DNA of 64,000 nt, taken from NCBI GenBank assembly GCA_963837265.1, contig CAWIMQ010000006.1, positions 434,001 through 498,000 of the forward strand, given 5' to 3'. The notes below the pieces were generated by a model. That model was not told the origin of the DNA, made no database searches, and worked only from the letters and a program-made list of their open reading frames with translations. The position numbers and the translations under genes are program-made. Numbering within the stretch: the stretch's first letter is position 1; every line of letters begins with the position of its first letter. The DNA is from DATBLE01 sp963837265 (GTDB taxonomy: Bacteria; Actinomycetota; Thermoleophilia; Gaiellales; Gaiellaceae). Positions 1 to 8,018 of the stretch are shown one piece after another.

Positions 1-7
1 GGGCCCA

Positions 8-30
8 CGGAGAACCCTGGGTTGCCCCGG
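8..30. repeat. GGGGAACCC-type palindromic element at window edge
   Basis: A short imperfect palindrome reading roughly CGGAGAACCCTGGGTTGCCC lies just inside the left edge. It resembles the GGGGGAACC/GGTTCCCCC hairpins near 2078, 11973, 14720 and 29678. It probably belongs to the same dispersed element, with the rest lying outside the window. Confidence 0.35.
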
Positions 31-55
31 GCTGGGGCGATAAGCTCGCGGAGCG

Positions 56-2074
56 ATGTCGCACGACACCGACAAGCTGATCCGCCAGCTCTCGCTCGTC
101 GCGTTCCTGATGGCCGAGCGGCGGCCCCTGACGGCGCGCGACGTGAAGGGCAACGTCGAGGGCTACTCGGAGATGTCCGACGAGGCGTTCGCGCGGCGTT
201 TCTACTCCGACCGGGCCGAGCTGCGGGATCTCGGCGTCCCGCTCCACTCGCAACGCGACGAGTTCACCGGAGAGGAGCTGTACACGCTCCGCTCGGAGAA
301 CTACTTCCTGCCCGAGCTCGAGCTGACCGACGACGAGCTCGCCGCCCTCCAGACGTGCTTCTACCTGCTCGAAGGGAAGTTCGCCTACGCGGAGCCGCTC
401 CGGCTCGCGCTCCAGAACCTGGCCCTCGGACGACCCGCGCCCTCCGACGAGGCGCCGTCCGGCACCGCGGTCCGCGTGGAGATGCGCGACCCCGACTACT
501 CGGCGGAGATGCCCGGACGCCTGGCGAAGCTCGAGACGGCGATCTCCAAGCAGCGCACGGTCAGGTTCGCCTACCGGGCGATGACGAGCGGCAAGGAGAT
601 CGAGCGCACCCTGAACCCGTACGGGCTCCTGCACGACCGCGGTGTCTGGTACGTGATCGGCGACGACCTCGACCGGGCCGCCAGGCGGACGTTCCGCGTG
701 TCCCGCATCCGGGGAGACATCCGCTTCGCGACGCGACGCGAGCGCGACTTCCGCGTCCCCGCCGACTTCGACATCGACGAATACCGCGGACGCGCCGCCT
801 GGCAGTTCGGCGACCCCGCCGGCGAGGCCCGCATCGAGGTGCGGCCCGAGACCGCCTGGTGGGTCGAGCGCGCCTTCGGACCGAGCGGGCGCATGGAGGA
901 CGGCGTCTTCGTCACCGAGTACTCCAACCTCCCCCTGCTCGCCTCCTGGGTGCTGCGCCAGGACGGGCGAGCCGTCCCGGTCTCCCCGGACGACCTTCGC
1001 CGCGAGGTCGCCGAGAGCCTCCGGCGCGTCCGCGCCCGGCACGAGGGAGCGCCGTCCCGGCCGGCGCGCGAGGTGTCCGTCGCGACGAACGGCGTCACGG
1101 AGCGCTCCTCGGGGCCCGTCACGCCCGAGCGCTTCGGCCTTCTGCAGGCGCTGCTCGCGTACCTGCTGGCCGCCTGCGGCGAGCAGCGCGACGCGGTCCT
1201 CCCTGCCGCCGACCTCGTCGAGCGCTTCCAGATCCCCGCCGAGGAGCTCGAGGAGCACCTCTCCCTCCTCAACCTCGTGAACTTCGGCGGCGGCTGCTAC
1301 GCCGTGTACGCCGAACTCCACGGCGACGAGGTGCACGTCGACAAGGAGCTGTGGGGGGACACGTTCCGCTCGGCGCCGAGGCTGACCCCCCTCGAGGCCC
1401 GCGCGATCCGGCTCGCGCTCGAGTTCGTCGGCCCGCTCATCGCCGCGGAGGCGCACCGGCCACTGGACCGCGTCCGCAAGAAGCTGGAGGAGACGTTCGG
1501 CGAGTTCGACCTCTCGCAGACTCCCGAGCCGAGCAGGGACCGGGCCGAGGAGCGTCTGGTCGCGACGCTCACGGACGCGATCCGCCGGCGGCGGCTGGTC
1601 GAGGTCGAGTACCTCAAGGAGGAGGAGGGTACGCCGGCGACCCATCTCGTCGAGCCGTACTCGATCGAGCGGCGACTCCCGCACTGGTACGTCCACACCT
1701 GGGACCGGACACGCGCCGACGAGCGCAGCTTCCGGCTCGACCGGATGCGGAGCGCCACGCTCGCGGATGCCCGGTTCGAGCCCCGCGAGGGATTCGAGCC
1801 CGGGGTGCTGGACGGCGCGCTCGTCGCGCGGGTGCTGTACTCGCCGGCCGTCGCCCGCTGGGAGGTCGAGCGCGGCGCCCATCCGCTCGCCGACGGCTCG
1901 GCCGTCAACGAGCAGAAGATCGGCAGCTCCGGGTGGCTCGTCGGCGAGATCCTCCGCTACCGTGGCGAGGCCGAGCTCCTCGAGCCGCTCGAGCTGAGGC
2001 GCGAGATCGCGAAGCGCGCGCAGGCGCTCGCCCGGGAGCTGGGCGTCACCCGCCTGCGCGCCCCGGCCTCGTAG
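56..2074 (+). CDS. WYL-domain transcriptional regulator, PafB-PafC-like fusion
   Basis: A 672-aa protein made of two tandem copies of the helix-turn-helix plus WYL plan. The first copy starts with a DNA-binding segment (about residues 5-60, KLIRQLSLVAFLMAERRPL) followed by a WYL domain (about 160-235). The second has an HTH-like segment near 355-420 and a WYL domain near 520-600. In mycobacteria PafB and PafC are separate proteins that together activate DNA-damage genes; here the order and length fit one fused polypeptide. The ATG follows GGAG by 2 nt, and a TAAGCT box lies 9 nt upstream. It converges on the histidine kinase gene, with a repeat array between them. Family membership is clear; the damage-response role is inferred. 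Confidence 0.85.
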   Translation: MSHDTDKLIRQLSLVAFLMAERRPLTARDVKGNVEGYSEMSDEAFARRFYSDRAELRDLGVPLHSQRDEFTGEELYTLRSENYFLPELELTDDELAALQTCFYLLEGKFAYAEPLRLALQNLALGRPAPSDEAPSGTAVRVEMRDPDYSAEMPGRLAKLETAISKQRTVRFAYRAMTSGKEIERTLNPYGLLHDRGVWYVIGDDLDRAARRTFRVSRIRGDIRFATRRERDFRVPADFDIDEYRGRAAWQFGDPAGEARIEVRPETAWWVERAFGPSGRMEDGVFVTEYSNLPLLASWVLRQDGRAVPVSPDDLRREVAESLRRVRARHEGAPSRPAREVSVATNGVTERSSGPVTPERFGLLQALLAYLLAACGEQRDAVLPAADLVERFQIPAEELEEHLSLLNLVNFGGGCYAVYAELHGDEVHVDKELWGDTFRSAPRLTPLEARAIRLALEFVGPLIAAEAHRPLDRVRKKLEETFGEFDLSQTPEPSRDRAEERLVATLTDAIRRRRLVEVEYLKEEEGTPATHLVEPYSIERRLPHWYVHTWDRTRADERSFRLDRMRSATLADARFEPREGFEPGVLDGALVARVLYSPAVARWEVERGAHPLADGSAVNEQKIGSSGWLVGEILRYRGEAELLEPLELRREIAKRAQALARELGVTRLRAPAS

Positions 2075-2091
2075 CACGGGGGAACCCGGGG

Positions 2092-2370
2092 TCTGCCCGC
2101 GCGGCCAGGCCGCGCATCACAGGGCACCGGCCACAGGAATTCGGCCGCGACCGGCTTTCTGCCCGCGCGGCCAGGCCGCGCATCGCAGGGCACCGGCCAC
2201 AGGAATTCGGCCGCGACCGGCTTTCTGCCCGCGCGGCCAGGCCGCGCATCACAGGGCACCGGCCACAGGAATTCGGCCGCGACCGGCTTTCTGCCCGCGC
2301 GGCCAGGCCGCGCATCACAGGGCACCGGCCACAGGAATTCGGCTGCGACCGGCTTTCTGCCCGCGCGGCT
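2092..2370. repeat. Tandem array of four 66-bp palindromic repeats
   Basis: Four near-identical 66-bp units begin at 2092, 2158, 2224 and 2290, with a partial fifth at 2356. Each unit runs TCTGCCCGCGCGGCCAGG, then a CGCGCAT..CAGGGCACCGGCC core, then an EcoRI-like GAATTC and GGCCGCGACCGGCTT. Units differ at only one or two bases. The array fills the space between two convergent genes and ends at the stop codon of the kinase gene. Related units lie at 26221-26415 (64 bp, three copies) and 29691-29770 (one copy). There are no spacers, so this is not a CRISPR array. Confidence 0.9.
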
Positions 2371-4144
2371 AGACCGGCAGCTCGAGCGTGAAGGTCGCCC
2401 CGCTGCCGGGGGCCGAGCGCACGCTCAGCCGGCCGCCGTGCGCCTCGGCGATCGAGCGCGCGATGAACAGCCCGAGACCGGTGCCGGGCTTGCCCCCGCC
2501 GACGTGAGCTCGGCCGAACTTCTCGAAGATCACCCCCTGGTGCTCGCGGGGGATCCCGGGCCCGTGGTCCTCGACCGCGACCAGCACCCGACCGTTCTCG
2601 GCCCAGGCGTTCACGGACACCTCTCCGCCCACCTGCGAGTACTTGACGGCGTTGTCGACCAGGTTGATCAACACCTGTCGCAGCCGCTCGCGGTCGCCGC
2701 GTACCTGGGGCAGCCGCGGAGCCGCCCTCGCGACCACGGACACCTCGTCCTGGCCGAGGATCGCCGCGGCGACCGTGTCCCGCACGAGCTCGCCGAGATC
2801 GACCTCGCTGAACGAGTACGAAAAGGTCCCGGCCTCGATCCGTGACGTGTGGAGCACGTCGCCGATCAGGTTCGCCAGCCGGGCGGTCTCGTCCGCGATC
2901 AGCTCGAGGAACGACGAGCGCTGCTCGGCCGTCAGCTCGCGCCACCGTTCCTGCAGCGTTCTCGCCGCGCCGATCACGGCCGCCATCGGGCTGCGCAGCT
3001 CGTGGGAGACGAGCGAGACGAAGTCGGCGCGCAGCATCGACAGCCGGCGGAGCTCGTTCGCCGTCTCCCGCTCCGATTCGTAGGCGCGGATGTTCTGGAC
3101 CGCGGTGGCGACCAGGTGCCCGAGCAGGGTCGCCAGCTCGAGCTCGTCCGTCCCGAACGCGTCCGGCTCTGCCCGCACGAGGGTGAGCATGCCGATCGGG
3201 TGCGTGCCCACCAGCAAGGGCGCGGCGACGCGCGACCGGAGCCCGATCCGTGCCAGCGCCGCCTCCTCCGGGTAGAGATGGTCGCTCATGTCCCGGCGGT
3301 AGACCGTCTCGCCGGTGAGGAGCAGCTCCTCGACGAGCGCGCCCGCCGGAAGCTTCTCGCCCGGCCGCAGTACCGTGTCATGCCCGACGCCGGCAGTTGC
3401 CATCACCTGGGCTCGACCCTCTTCGGACAGAACGATCGCGGTCCGATCGAAGGGGATCAGGCTGCGCAACTCGCGGATGAACGCGTCGAATGCCTCCTGC
3501 TGGTCGAGCGACGAGCCCAGCGCGCGGGCGCAGCGGTTGGCGGCGTCGAGGAGGTCGGCGCGGCGGCCGATCTCGTCCCGCAGCACCTCCAGCTCGCCGG
3601 CCCGCTCGAGCGCCCTCACCGCCTCCGAGCGCGCCTGCTGTACCAGCCAGCCGACGATCACTGCGATGATCAGCTCGAGCCCGACCTGGAGGGTGACGTT
3701 CTCCCACCGGTAGTGCTCGTTGAAGTAGTCGGAGCGGAGGAGCTCGTGCGCGTTCAACACCGGCACCGTCGCCGCCGTGACCAGGAGACCGCCGCCCATC
3801 CCGATGCGGAAGGCAGCCTCGATCAGCACCAGGATGAGCACCTGGCGGACCGGAGACGACTGCTGGAAATGGGAGGCGAGCGTGAACGAGGCGACGACCC
3901 CGAAGTCGAAGGAGAGCGCGGCAATCCCGACCCGGGAGAGCACCTCGGAGGACAGGGGCCGCCGCACGATCAGGAAGAAGGCCGCCGAGCCGACCGCCAG
4001 CGCTCCGACGGTCGTCCAGGCCCAGGTGGCCACGCCGGCCGGGTACGGGCCGCTCACCGCCGCCTGGAAGACCGCGAACGGGACCGCGGCGACCCGGACC
4101 CACGTCAGCCACCGTTCCGCGCGGAGGCGCTGCTCGTAGCTCAT
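2369..4144 (-). CDS. Membrane-bound GAF-domain sensor histidine kinase
   Basis: A 591-aa hybrid of an N-terminal membrane region, a GAF domain and a kinase core. Hydrophobic segments lie at about 13-30, 38-60, 72-90, 100-112, 117-131 and 152-168. The GAF domain spans about 200-350. The HisKA dimerisation helix carries the phospho-acceptor His381 in SLVSHELRSP. The HATPase domain shows NLVDNAVKYS, DHGPGIP and GTGLGLFIA boxes. The ATG at 4144 overlaps the queG stop as ATGA, so it is the third gene of a lipoprotein-queG-kinase operon. No response regulator is adjacent, so it is an orphan kinase. A longer upstream open frame exists, but it only shadows queG. Confidence 0.88.
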   Translation of the reverse strand: MSYEQRLRAERWLTWVRVAAVPFAVFQAAVSGPYPAGVATWAWTTVGALAVGSAAFFLIVRRPLSSEVLSRVGIAALSFDFGVVASFTLASHFQQSSPVRQVLILVLIEAAFRIGMGGGLLVTAATVPVLNAHELLRSDYFNEHYRWENVTLQVGLELIIAVIVGWLVQQARSEAVRALERAGELEVLRDEIGRRADLLDAANRCARALGSSLDQQEAFDAFIRELRSLIPFDRTAIVLSEEGRAQVMATAGVGHDTVLRPGEKLPAGALVEELLLTGETVYRRDMSDHLYPEEAALARIGLRSRVAAPLLVGTHPIGMLTLVRAEPDAFGTDELELATLLGHLVATAVQNIRAYESERETANELRRLSMLRADFVSLVSHELRSPMAAVIGAARTLQERWRELTAEQRSSFLELIADETARLANLIGDVLHTSRIEAGTFSYSFSEVDLGELVRDTVAAAILGQDEVSVVARAAPRLPQVRGDRERLRQVLINLVDNAVKYSQVGGEVSVNAWAENGRVLVAVEDHGPGIPREHQGVIFEKFGRAHVGGGKPGTGLGLFIARSIAEAHGGRLSVRSAPGSGATFTLELPV

Positions 4145-5139
4145 CTCACCCGCTCGGAAATCCGCCGTACCGCCCATCCGGCGTGCTCGCGCAGTAGCTC
4201 GTCGTCGCCTGCGGCATACGGCTCGGCAAGCGCCGCATCGCCGCGGTCTCCGGTGTTGCCGAGCGCGACGAGGGCGTTCCGGCGCAGGTACCGGGAGTCG
4301 TTGCGCGGCACGTACAGGCGGTCGTACCGGGCCACGAGCTCGTCGGGGTCCGCGCGGAGCCAGTCCGCGAGCGACACGGTCGGCTCGCCCTTCGGCTCCT
4401 CGGCGTGGCGCCGCTTCTCGACGCCGCGGTTCCAGGGGCAGACCTCCTGACAGATGTCGCAGCCGTAGACCATCTCTCCGAGGGGCCGCCGGTAGGCCTC
4501 CGGAATCGGGGCGGGCGCCTGCGTCCAGTACGAGAGGCAGCGGTTGGCGTCCAGCGTGCCCGGCTCGTCGAGCGCACCGGTCGGGCAGGCGTCGATGCAG
4601 AGACGGCAGTCTCCACAGTCCGCCTCGAGCGTGGAGCTCGGCTCGATCTCGAGCTCGGTGACGAGCGTGCCGAGCACCACCCAGGATCCGTGCCGGCGGG
4701 TGATCAGCATCGTGTTCTTGCCGTAGAAGCCGACTCCGGCGCGCGCGGCCCCCTCGCGGTCGACGTGCTGGTTCGCGTCGACGAGCACGCGGTAGGCGCC
4801 GCCGAGCCTGCGCCCGAGCGCGTCGAGCTTCTCCCGGAGCTCGGCGTAGGCATCGCGCCAGGCGTACCGCGGCAGGCGCCCTTCGCCCGCGGCCCGGGGC
4901 GGCGCGGGCGCCCAGTAGCACAGCGCGGCGGACACGACCGTGCGGGCGCCGGGCAGGAGCGCCTCGGGATGACAGGACACCTCCGGCTGCGCCATCGTGA
5001 AGCGCATGCCGGCGAAGAGGCCGCGCTGCCGTCGCTCGCGGATGAAGCGCTCGGTCTCCTCGTACGGACCGGCGGGAGCCGCCCCTATGGCGTCGATTCC
5101 CAGCTCTTCGGCGAAACGGCTCAGCTCGGCCGTCGTCAC
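4141..5139 (-). CDS. queG: Epoxyqueuosine reductase QueG
   Basis: A 332-aa cobalamin- and Fe-S-dependent reductase that converts epoxyqueuosine to queuosine in tRNA, the last step of queuosine synthesis. Two ferredoxin-type clusters are visible: DCGDCRLCIDACPTGAL, and the second cluster segment CDICQEVCPWN. The catalytic-domain segment GFYGKNTMLI and the C-terminal HEAT-like repeat (RNALVALGNTGD) are also present. The chosen start is the GTG at 5139, which overlaps the stop of the upstream lipoprotein gene as GTGA; an in-frame GTG at 5172 would add 11 residues. No other queuosine genes are in the window. Confidence 0.93.
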   Translation of the reverse strand: MTTAELSRFAEELGIDAIGAAPAGPYEETERFIRERRQRGLFAGMRFTMAQPEVSCHPEALLPGARTVVSAALCYWAPAPPRAAGEGRLPRYAWRDAYAELREKLDALGRRLGGAYRVLVDANQHVDREGAARAGVGFYGKNTMLITRRHGSWVVLGTLVTELEIEPSSTLEADCGDCRLCIDACPTGALDEPGTLDANRCLSYWTQAPAPIPEAYRRPLGEMVYGCDICQEVCPWNRGVEKRRHAEEPKGEPTVSLADWLRADPDELVARYDRLYVPRNDSRYLRRNALVALGNTGDRGDAALAEPYAAGDDELLREHAGWAVRRISERVR

Positions 5140-5525
5140 GACCGCATTGTGACGCCTGCGGTGGTCGCGCACACCCCCGCGCTCAGACGTCGCGCGTAGC
5201 CGGCGATCTTTCCCTCCGCGATCGCCAGCGCGATTCGCGGGTCCTGGTCGAATGTCGCCTTCGGATCTGCCATCGCCGTCGCGATCCTGAGTGCGTCCTT
5301 CTCCGCGCTCATCCAGCGCAGATAGAGGTCGCCGGCACCGCGGGGCGGGCCGAGCCCTCGCAGGCGCGCCACCCGACCGGCCCGGGTCGTCGCGGATGCG
5401 CAGATGCGGTTCGCGGAAGCCGCGACGTCGGCCGGGGAGGGTTCCGGCTGAGCATCGTGCGTCCCGCCTCCGCAGCCGGCGAGGAGAGCGGCGGCGGCCG
5501 CGGCGACGAGCGCCTGCTTGCCCAC
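5136..5525 (-). CDS. Small predicted lipoprotein
   Basis: A 129-aa protein with a short signal peptide ending in a lipobox (LLAGCGGG, Cys18), so it should be acylated and anchored outside the membrane. The mature part is about 110 residues, contains one more cysteine pair and shows no family motif I recognise. The GTG start at 5525 lies 6 nt after a TATAGT box, which fits a leaderless transcript. It heads an operon with queG and the sensor kinase; whether it supplies a signal to the kinase is unknown. Confidence 0.65.
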   Translation of the reverse strand: MGKQALVAAAAAALLAGCGGGTHDAQPEPSPADVAASANRICASATTRAGRVARLRGLGPPRGAGDLYLRWMSAEKDALRIATAMADPKATFDQDPRIALAIAEGKIAGYARRLSAGVCATTAGVTMRS

Positions 5526-5548
5526 GCCTCGACTATACGATCGTGGCG
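5526..5548. promoter_or_regulatory. Bidirectional promoter with overlapping -10 boxes
   Basis: Only 23 bp separate two divergent start codons. TATAGT reads leftward (5537-5532), 6 nt before the lipoprotein GTG. TACGAT reads rightward (5536-5541), 7 nt before the reductase ATG. The two hexamers share two base pairs, so polymerase cannot occupy both at once. Confidence 0.6.
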
Positions 5549-6535
5549 ATGAAGGCGATCGTGATCCACGAGGACGGCGGCCCCGACGTGCTGCGGTACG
5601 AGGACGTCGCCGAGCCCGTGCCGGGCGCAGGCGAGGCGCTCGTGCGCCTTCACGCCGCGTCGCTCAATCACCTGGACGTGTGGACAAGGAAGGGGCTGCC
5701 GTCGGTGCCGAAGCCGCGGATCTTGGGCGCCGACGGCGCCGGCGTCGTCGAGGCGCTCGGCCGCGGCGTCTCCGGCCTCGAGCCGGGGCAGCCGGTCGTG
5801 ATCAACCCGGGGATCGAGACCGACGAAGGGACGATCCGCGTGGTCGGAGAGCACATGCAGGGTGTTCACGCGGAGCTGGCCGCCCTCCCGGCCACGAACC
5901 TGTACCCGCTCCGGGAAGGGCTCTCGTTCGAGGAGGCGGCGGCGTTTCCGCTGGTCTTCGAGACCGCGTACCGGATGCTCGTCACCCGGGCCGCTGTGCG
6001 AGAGGGCGAATGGGTGCTGGTTTGGGGGATCGGCGGCGGCGTCGCGACCGCAGCGTTCCGCATCGCGCAGGCGCTGGGGGCGCGGACGATCGTCACCTCC
6101 TCCAGCGACTCCAAGCTGGCCCGCGCGGCCGCGCTCGGGGCCGATCTGACCGTCAACCACGAGACCGGCGACGTGCCCGCCTCCGTCAGGGAGGCGACGG
6201 GGAGCGGCGCGGACGTGGTCGTCGAGACGGTCGGCGAGGCAACCTGGAAGCGGACGCTGGACGCGGTCCGCCCCGCGGGTCGCGTGGTCGTGTGCGGTGC
6301 GACCTCCGGGCCGAACCCGCCCGCGGCGCTGCACCGCCTGTGGTGGAAGCAGCTCGACCTGCTCGGCTCGACGATGGGCTCGCGCTCGGACTTCGAGGGT
6401 GCCTACGACCTCGTCGCGGCCGGCGCGAGGCCGGTGATCGACTCGGTGTTCCCCCTGTCGGAGGCCCGAGCCGCACACGAGCGTCTCGAGTCCGGCGAGC
6501 AGTTCGGCAAGATCGTGCTATCGATTCCCGGCTAG
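5549..6535 (+). CDS. Zinc-type alcohol dehydrogenase / quinone oxidoreductase (MDR family)
   Basis: A 328-aa medium-chain reductase. An N-terminal GroES-like domain (about 1-120, with SLNHLDVWTRKGLP and ILGADGAGVVEALG) is followed by a Rossmann NAD(P)H domain (GIGGGVATAAFRIAQALGA, near 155-175). It lacks the usual Cys-Cys-Cys-Cys structural zinc loop and the catalytic Cys/His pair, so it fits the quinone oxidoreductase / zeta-crystallin branch better than a true alcohol dehydrogenase. The substrate is unknown. The ATG at 5549 is 7 nt from a TACGAT box, and the gene is divergent from the lipoprotein-queG operon. Confidence 0.85.
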   Translation: MKAIVIHEDGGPDVLRYEDVAEPVPGAGEALVRLHAASLNHLDVWTRKGLPSVPKPRILGADGAGVVEALGRGVSGLEPGQPVVINPGIETDEGTIRVVGEHMQGVHAELAALPATNLYPLREGLSFEEAAAFPLVFETAYRMLVTRAAVREGEWVLVWGIGGGVATAAFRIAQALGARTIVTSSSDSKLARAAALGADLTVNHETGDVPASVREATGSGADVVVETVGEATWKRTLDAVRPAGRVVVCGATSGPNPPAALHRLWWKQLDLLGSTMGSRSDFEGAYDLVAAGARPVIDSVFPLSEARAAHERLESGEQFGKIVLSIPG

Positions 6536-6561
6536 ACGCCGGGAATGGATAGGCTTCGGCG

Positions 6562-6861
6562 CTACCCGAAGCCGAGGATGAACTTCGCGTCGTCGGACAT
6601 CAGGTCCGGCGTCCACGGCGGGTCCCACGTCAGCTCGATCTCGACGTCCTCGACGCCGGCCAGCTGCGCCGCGACCGCGTGGATGTCCTCCTGGATCATC
6701 GGGCCCGCCGGGCAGCCCATCGAGGTGAGGCTGTGGATCACCTTCACCTTCGAGCCCTCGACCTCGACGTCGTACAGGAGCCCGAGCTCGACGATGTCCA
6801 TCCCGAGCTCCGGGTCTTCGACCTGGTGCAGTGCCTCGATCACCTCGTCCTTGGTGGGCAT
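6562..6861 (-). CDS. MIP18/DUF59-family iron-sulfur cluster assembly protein
   Basis: A 99-aa single-domain protein of the MIP18 (DUF59, SufT/PaaD-like) family, linked in other organisms to maturation of Fe-S proteins. Diagnostic stretches are VEDPELGMDIVELGLLYDV and the cysteine loop TSMGCPAGPMI. The start is the ATG at 6861, exactly 7 nt after a TAGACT box; an upstream in-frame start would lie before that box and is rejected. The gene is single and converges on the reductase gene. Confident as to family; the client protein is unknown. Confidence 0.85.
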   Translation of the reverse strand: MPTKDEVIEALHQVEDPELGMDIVELGLLYDVEVEGSKVKVIHSLTSMGCPAGPMIQEDIHAVAAQLAGVEDVEIELTWDPPWTPDLMSDDAKFILGFG

Positions 6862-6922
6862 CCCTTCGAGTCTAGCTTCCACCGGTTCGGTCAGGTGTCG
6901 ACGAGAGGACACACATTCGTTT

Positions 6923-6937
6923 CAGGGACTGTCCCTG
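6923..6937. repeat. Short palindrome with GGGACTGTCCC core
   Basis: CAGGGA-CTG-TCCCTG is a 6-bp stem with a 3-nt loop, between glpX and the MIP18 gene. The same GGGACTGTCCC core forms the centre of the much larger palindrome inside the phosphomannomutase gene (19967-20005), so both are probably copies of one element. Confidence 0.5.
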
Positions 6938-7001
6938 GGACATGGCTCGAACGGACGTGGCGGGAACGGGCCAGGCAGGACGACCGAGTGGCCGCCGGCC
7001 A

Positions 7002-8018
7002 TCAGTAGCCGAGCAGTCGAACCTCTTCGCGGCGCTCGCGGGCGAAGAAGTGGATGCCGTCCACGAACCGCACCCAGTTGCAGCGCGTGCACATGACCAG
7101 CGAGTGGGTGCGCGCGCTGTCGGCCAGGAACCGGACGCCGCGCAGCAGATCGCCGTTCGAGACCCCGGTCGCCGCGACGATCACCTCGCCCGGGACGAGA
7201 TCCTCGGTCGTGAAGACCTGCTCGGCGTCCTCGATCCCGTATTCGCGCGCGGCCTCGATCTCGCGGCGGGAGGTCGGCCAGAGCTGGGCCTCGACCTCGC
7301 CGCCGAGACAGCGCAGCGCCCCCGCGGTCAGCACTGCCTGCCTGGTGCCGCCGATCCCGATTGCGAGATGGTCGTTCGTGCCCCTGATCGCCGCCGAGAT
7401 CGCGGCGGTCACGGTGCCGTCCTGGATCAGCTTGATGCGCGCGCCCGCGGCCCTGATCTCCTCGATCAGGTCGTGGTGGCGCGGCCGGTCGAGGACGATC
7501 GTCGTCACGTCGCCCGCGGTGCGACCGAACGCCTCGGCGATCGCACGGACGTTGTCGCCCACGGGCCGGAGCAGCCCGACACGACCGCGAGCCCGCGGGC
7601 CGACGGCGATCGTCCGCATGTACATGTCGGGCAGACGGCGCAGCTTTCCCTGCTCCCCGGCGACGATCATGGAGATCGCGCCGTTCCCGCCCCGCGCGAC
7701 GACGCCGCGGCCCTCGAGCGGATCGAGGGCGAGATCGACCTCGGGACCGCCCGCGCCCACCGTGCCGCTCATCGTCGGCCCGGCCTCGACGTCGCCGGCG
7801 CCGATCACCACTCTCCCGGTGATCGGCATCTCTCCGAGGGCGGCTTCCATGCCGGAGAACGCCGCCTCCTCGGCGCTCTCCTGGTCGGCTCGCCCCAGCC
7901 AGCGGGCGCCGGCGAGCGCCGCGCGCTCGGTCCCGCGCAGGTAGGAGACACACGGGCAGAGGTCGCGTGACTGCGACGCCTCGGCCCGCTGCGCGTCGAT
8001 CGTCTCCTCGGTCGCCAT
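7002..8018 (-). CDS. glpX: Class II fructose-1,6-bisphosphatase (GlpX)
   Basis: A 338-aa phosphatase that hydrolyses fructose 1,6-bisphosphate to fructose 6-phosphate in gluconeogenesis. Recognisable segments are DLALDPLEGRG (metal-binding Asp and Glu), GNGAISMIV, LDRPRHHDLIEEIRAAGARI and IGIGGTRQAVLTAGALRCLG. Length is normal. The ATG at 8018 overlaps the stop of the 2-phosphoglycerate kinase gene as ATGA, making glpX the last of four coupled genes. The other three handle 2-phosphoglycerate and its cyclic diphosphate, so the operon joins lower and upper gluconeogenesis. Confidence 0.95.
   Translation of the reverse strand: MATEETIDAQRAEASQSRDLCPCVSYLRGTERAALAGARWLGRADQESAEEAAFSGMEAALGEMPITGRVVIGAGDVEAGPTMSGTVGAGGPEVDLALDPLEGRGVVARGGNGAISMIVAGEQGKLRRLPDMYMRTIAVGPRARGRVGLLRPVGDNVRAIAEAFGRTAGDVTTIVLDRPRHHDLIEEIRAAGARIKLIQDGTVTAAISAAIRGTNDHLAIGIGGTRQAVLTAGALRCLGGEVEAQLWPTSRREIEAAREYGIEDAEQVFTTEDLVPGEVIVAATGVSNGDLLRGVRFLADSARTHSLVMCTRCNWVRFVDGIHFFARERREEVRLLGY

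Noticed and set aside
2092..2370. Regular repeats suggestive of a CRISPR array
   Set aside because: Units are contiguous and 66 bp long with no unique spacers, and no cas genes are near.
2849..4450. Long open frames opposite the histidine kinase and queG, coding for Arg/Asp/Val-rich sequence
   Set aside because: Composition is the usual antisense shadow of GC-rich genes; the kinase motifs on the other strand are complete.
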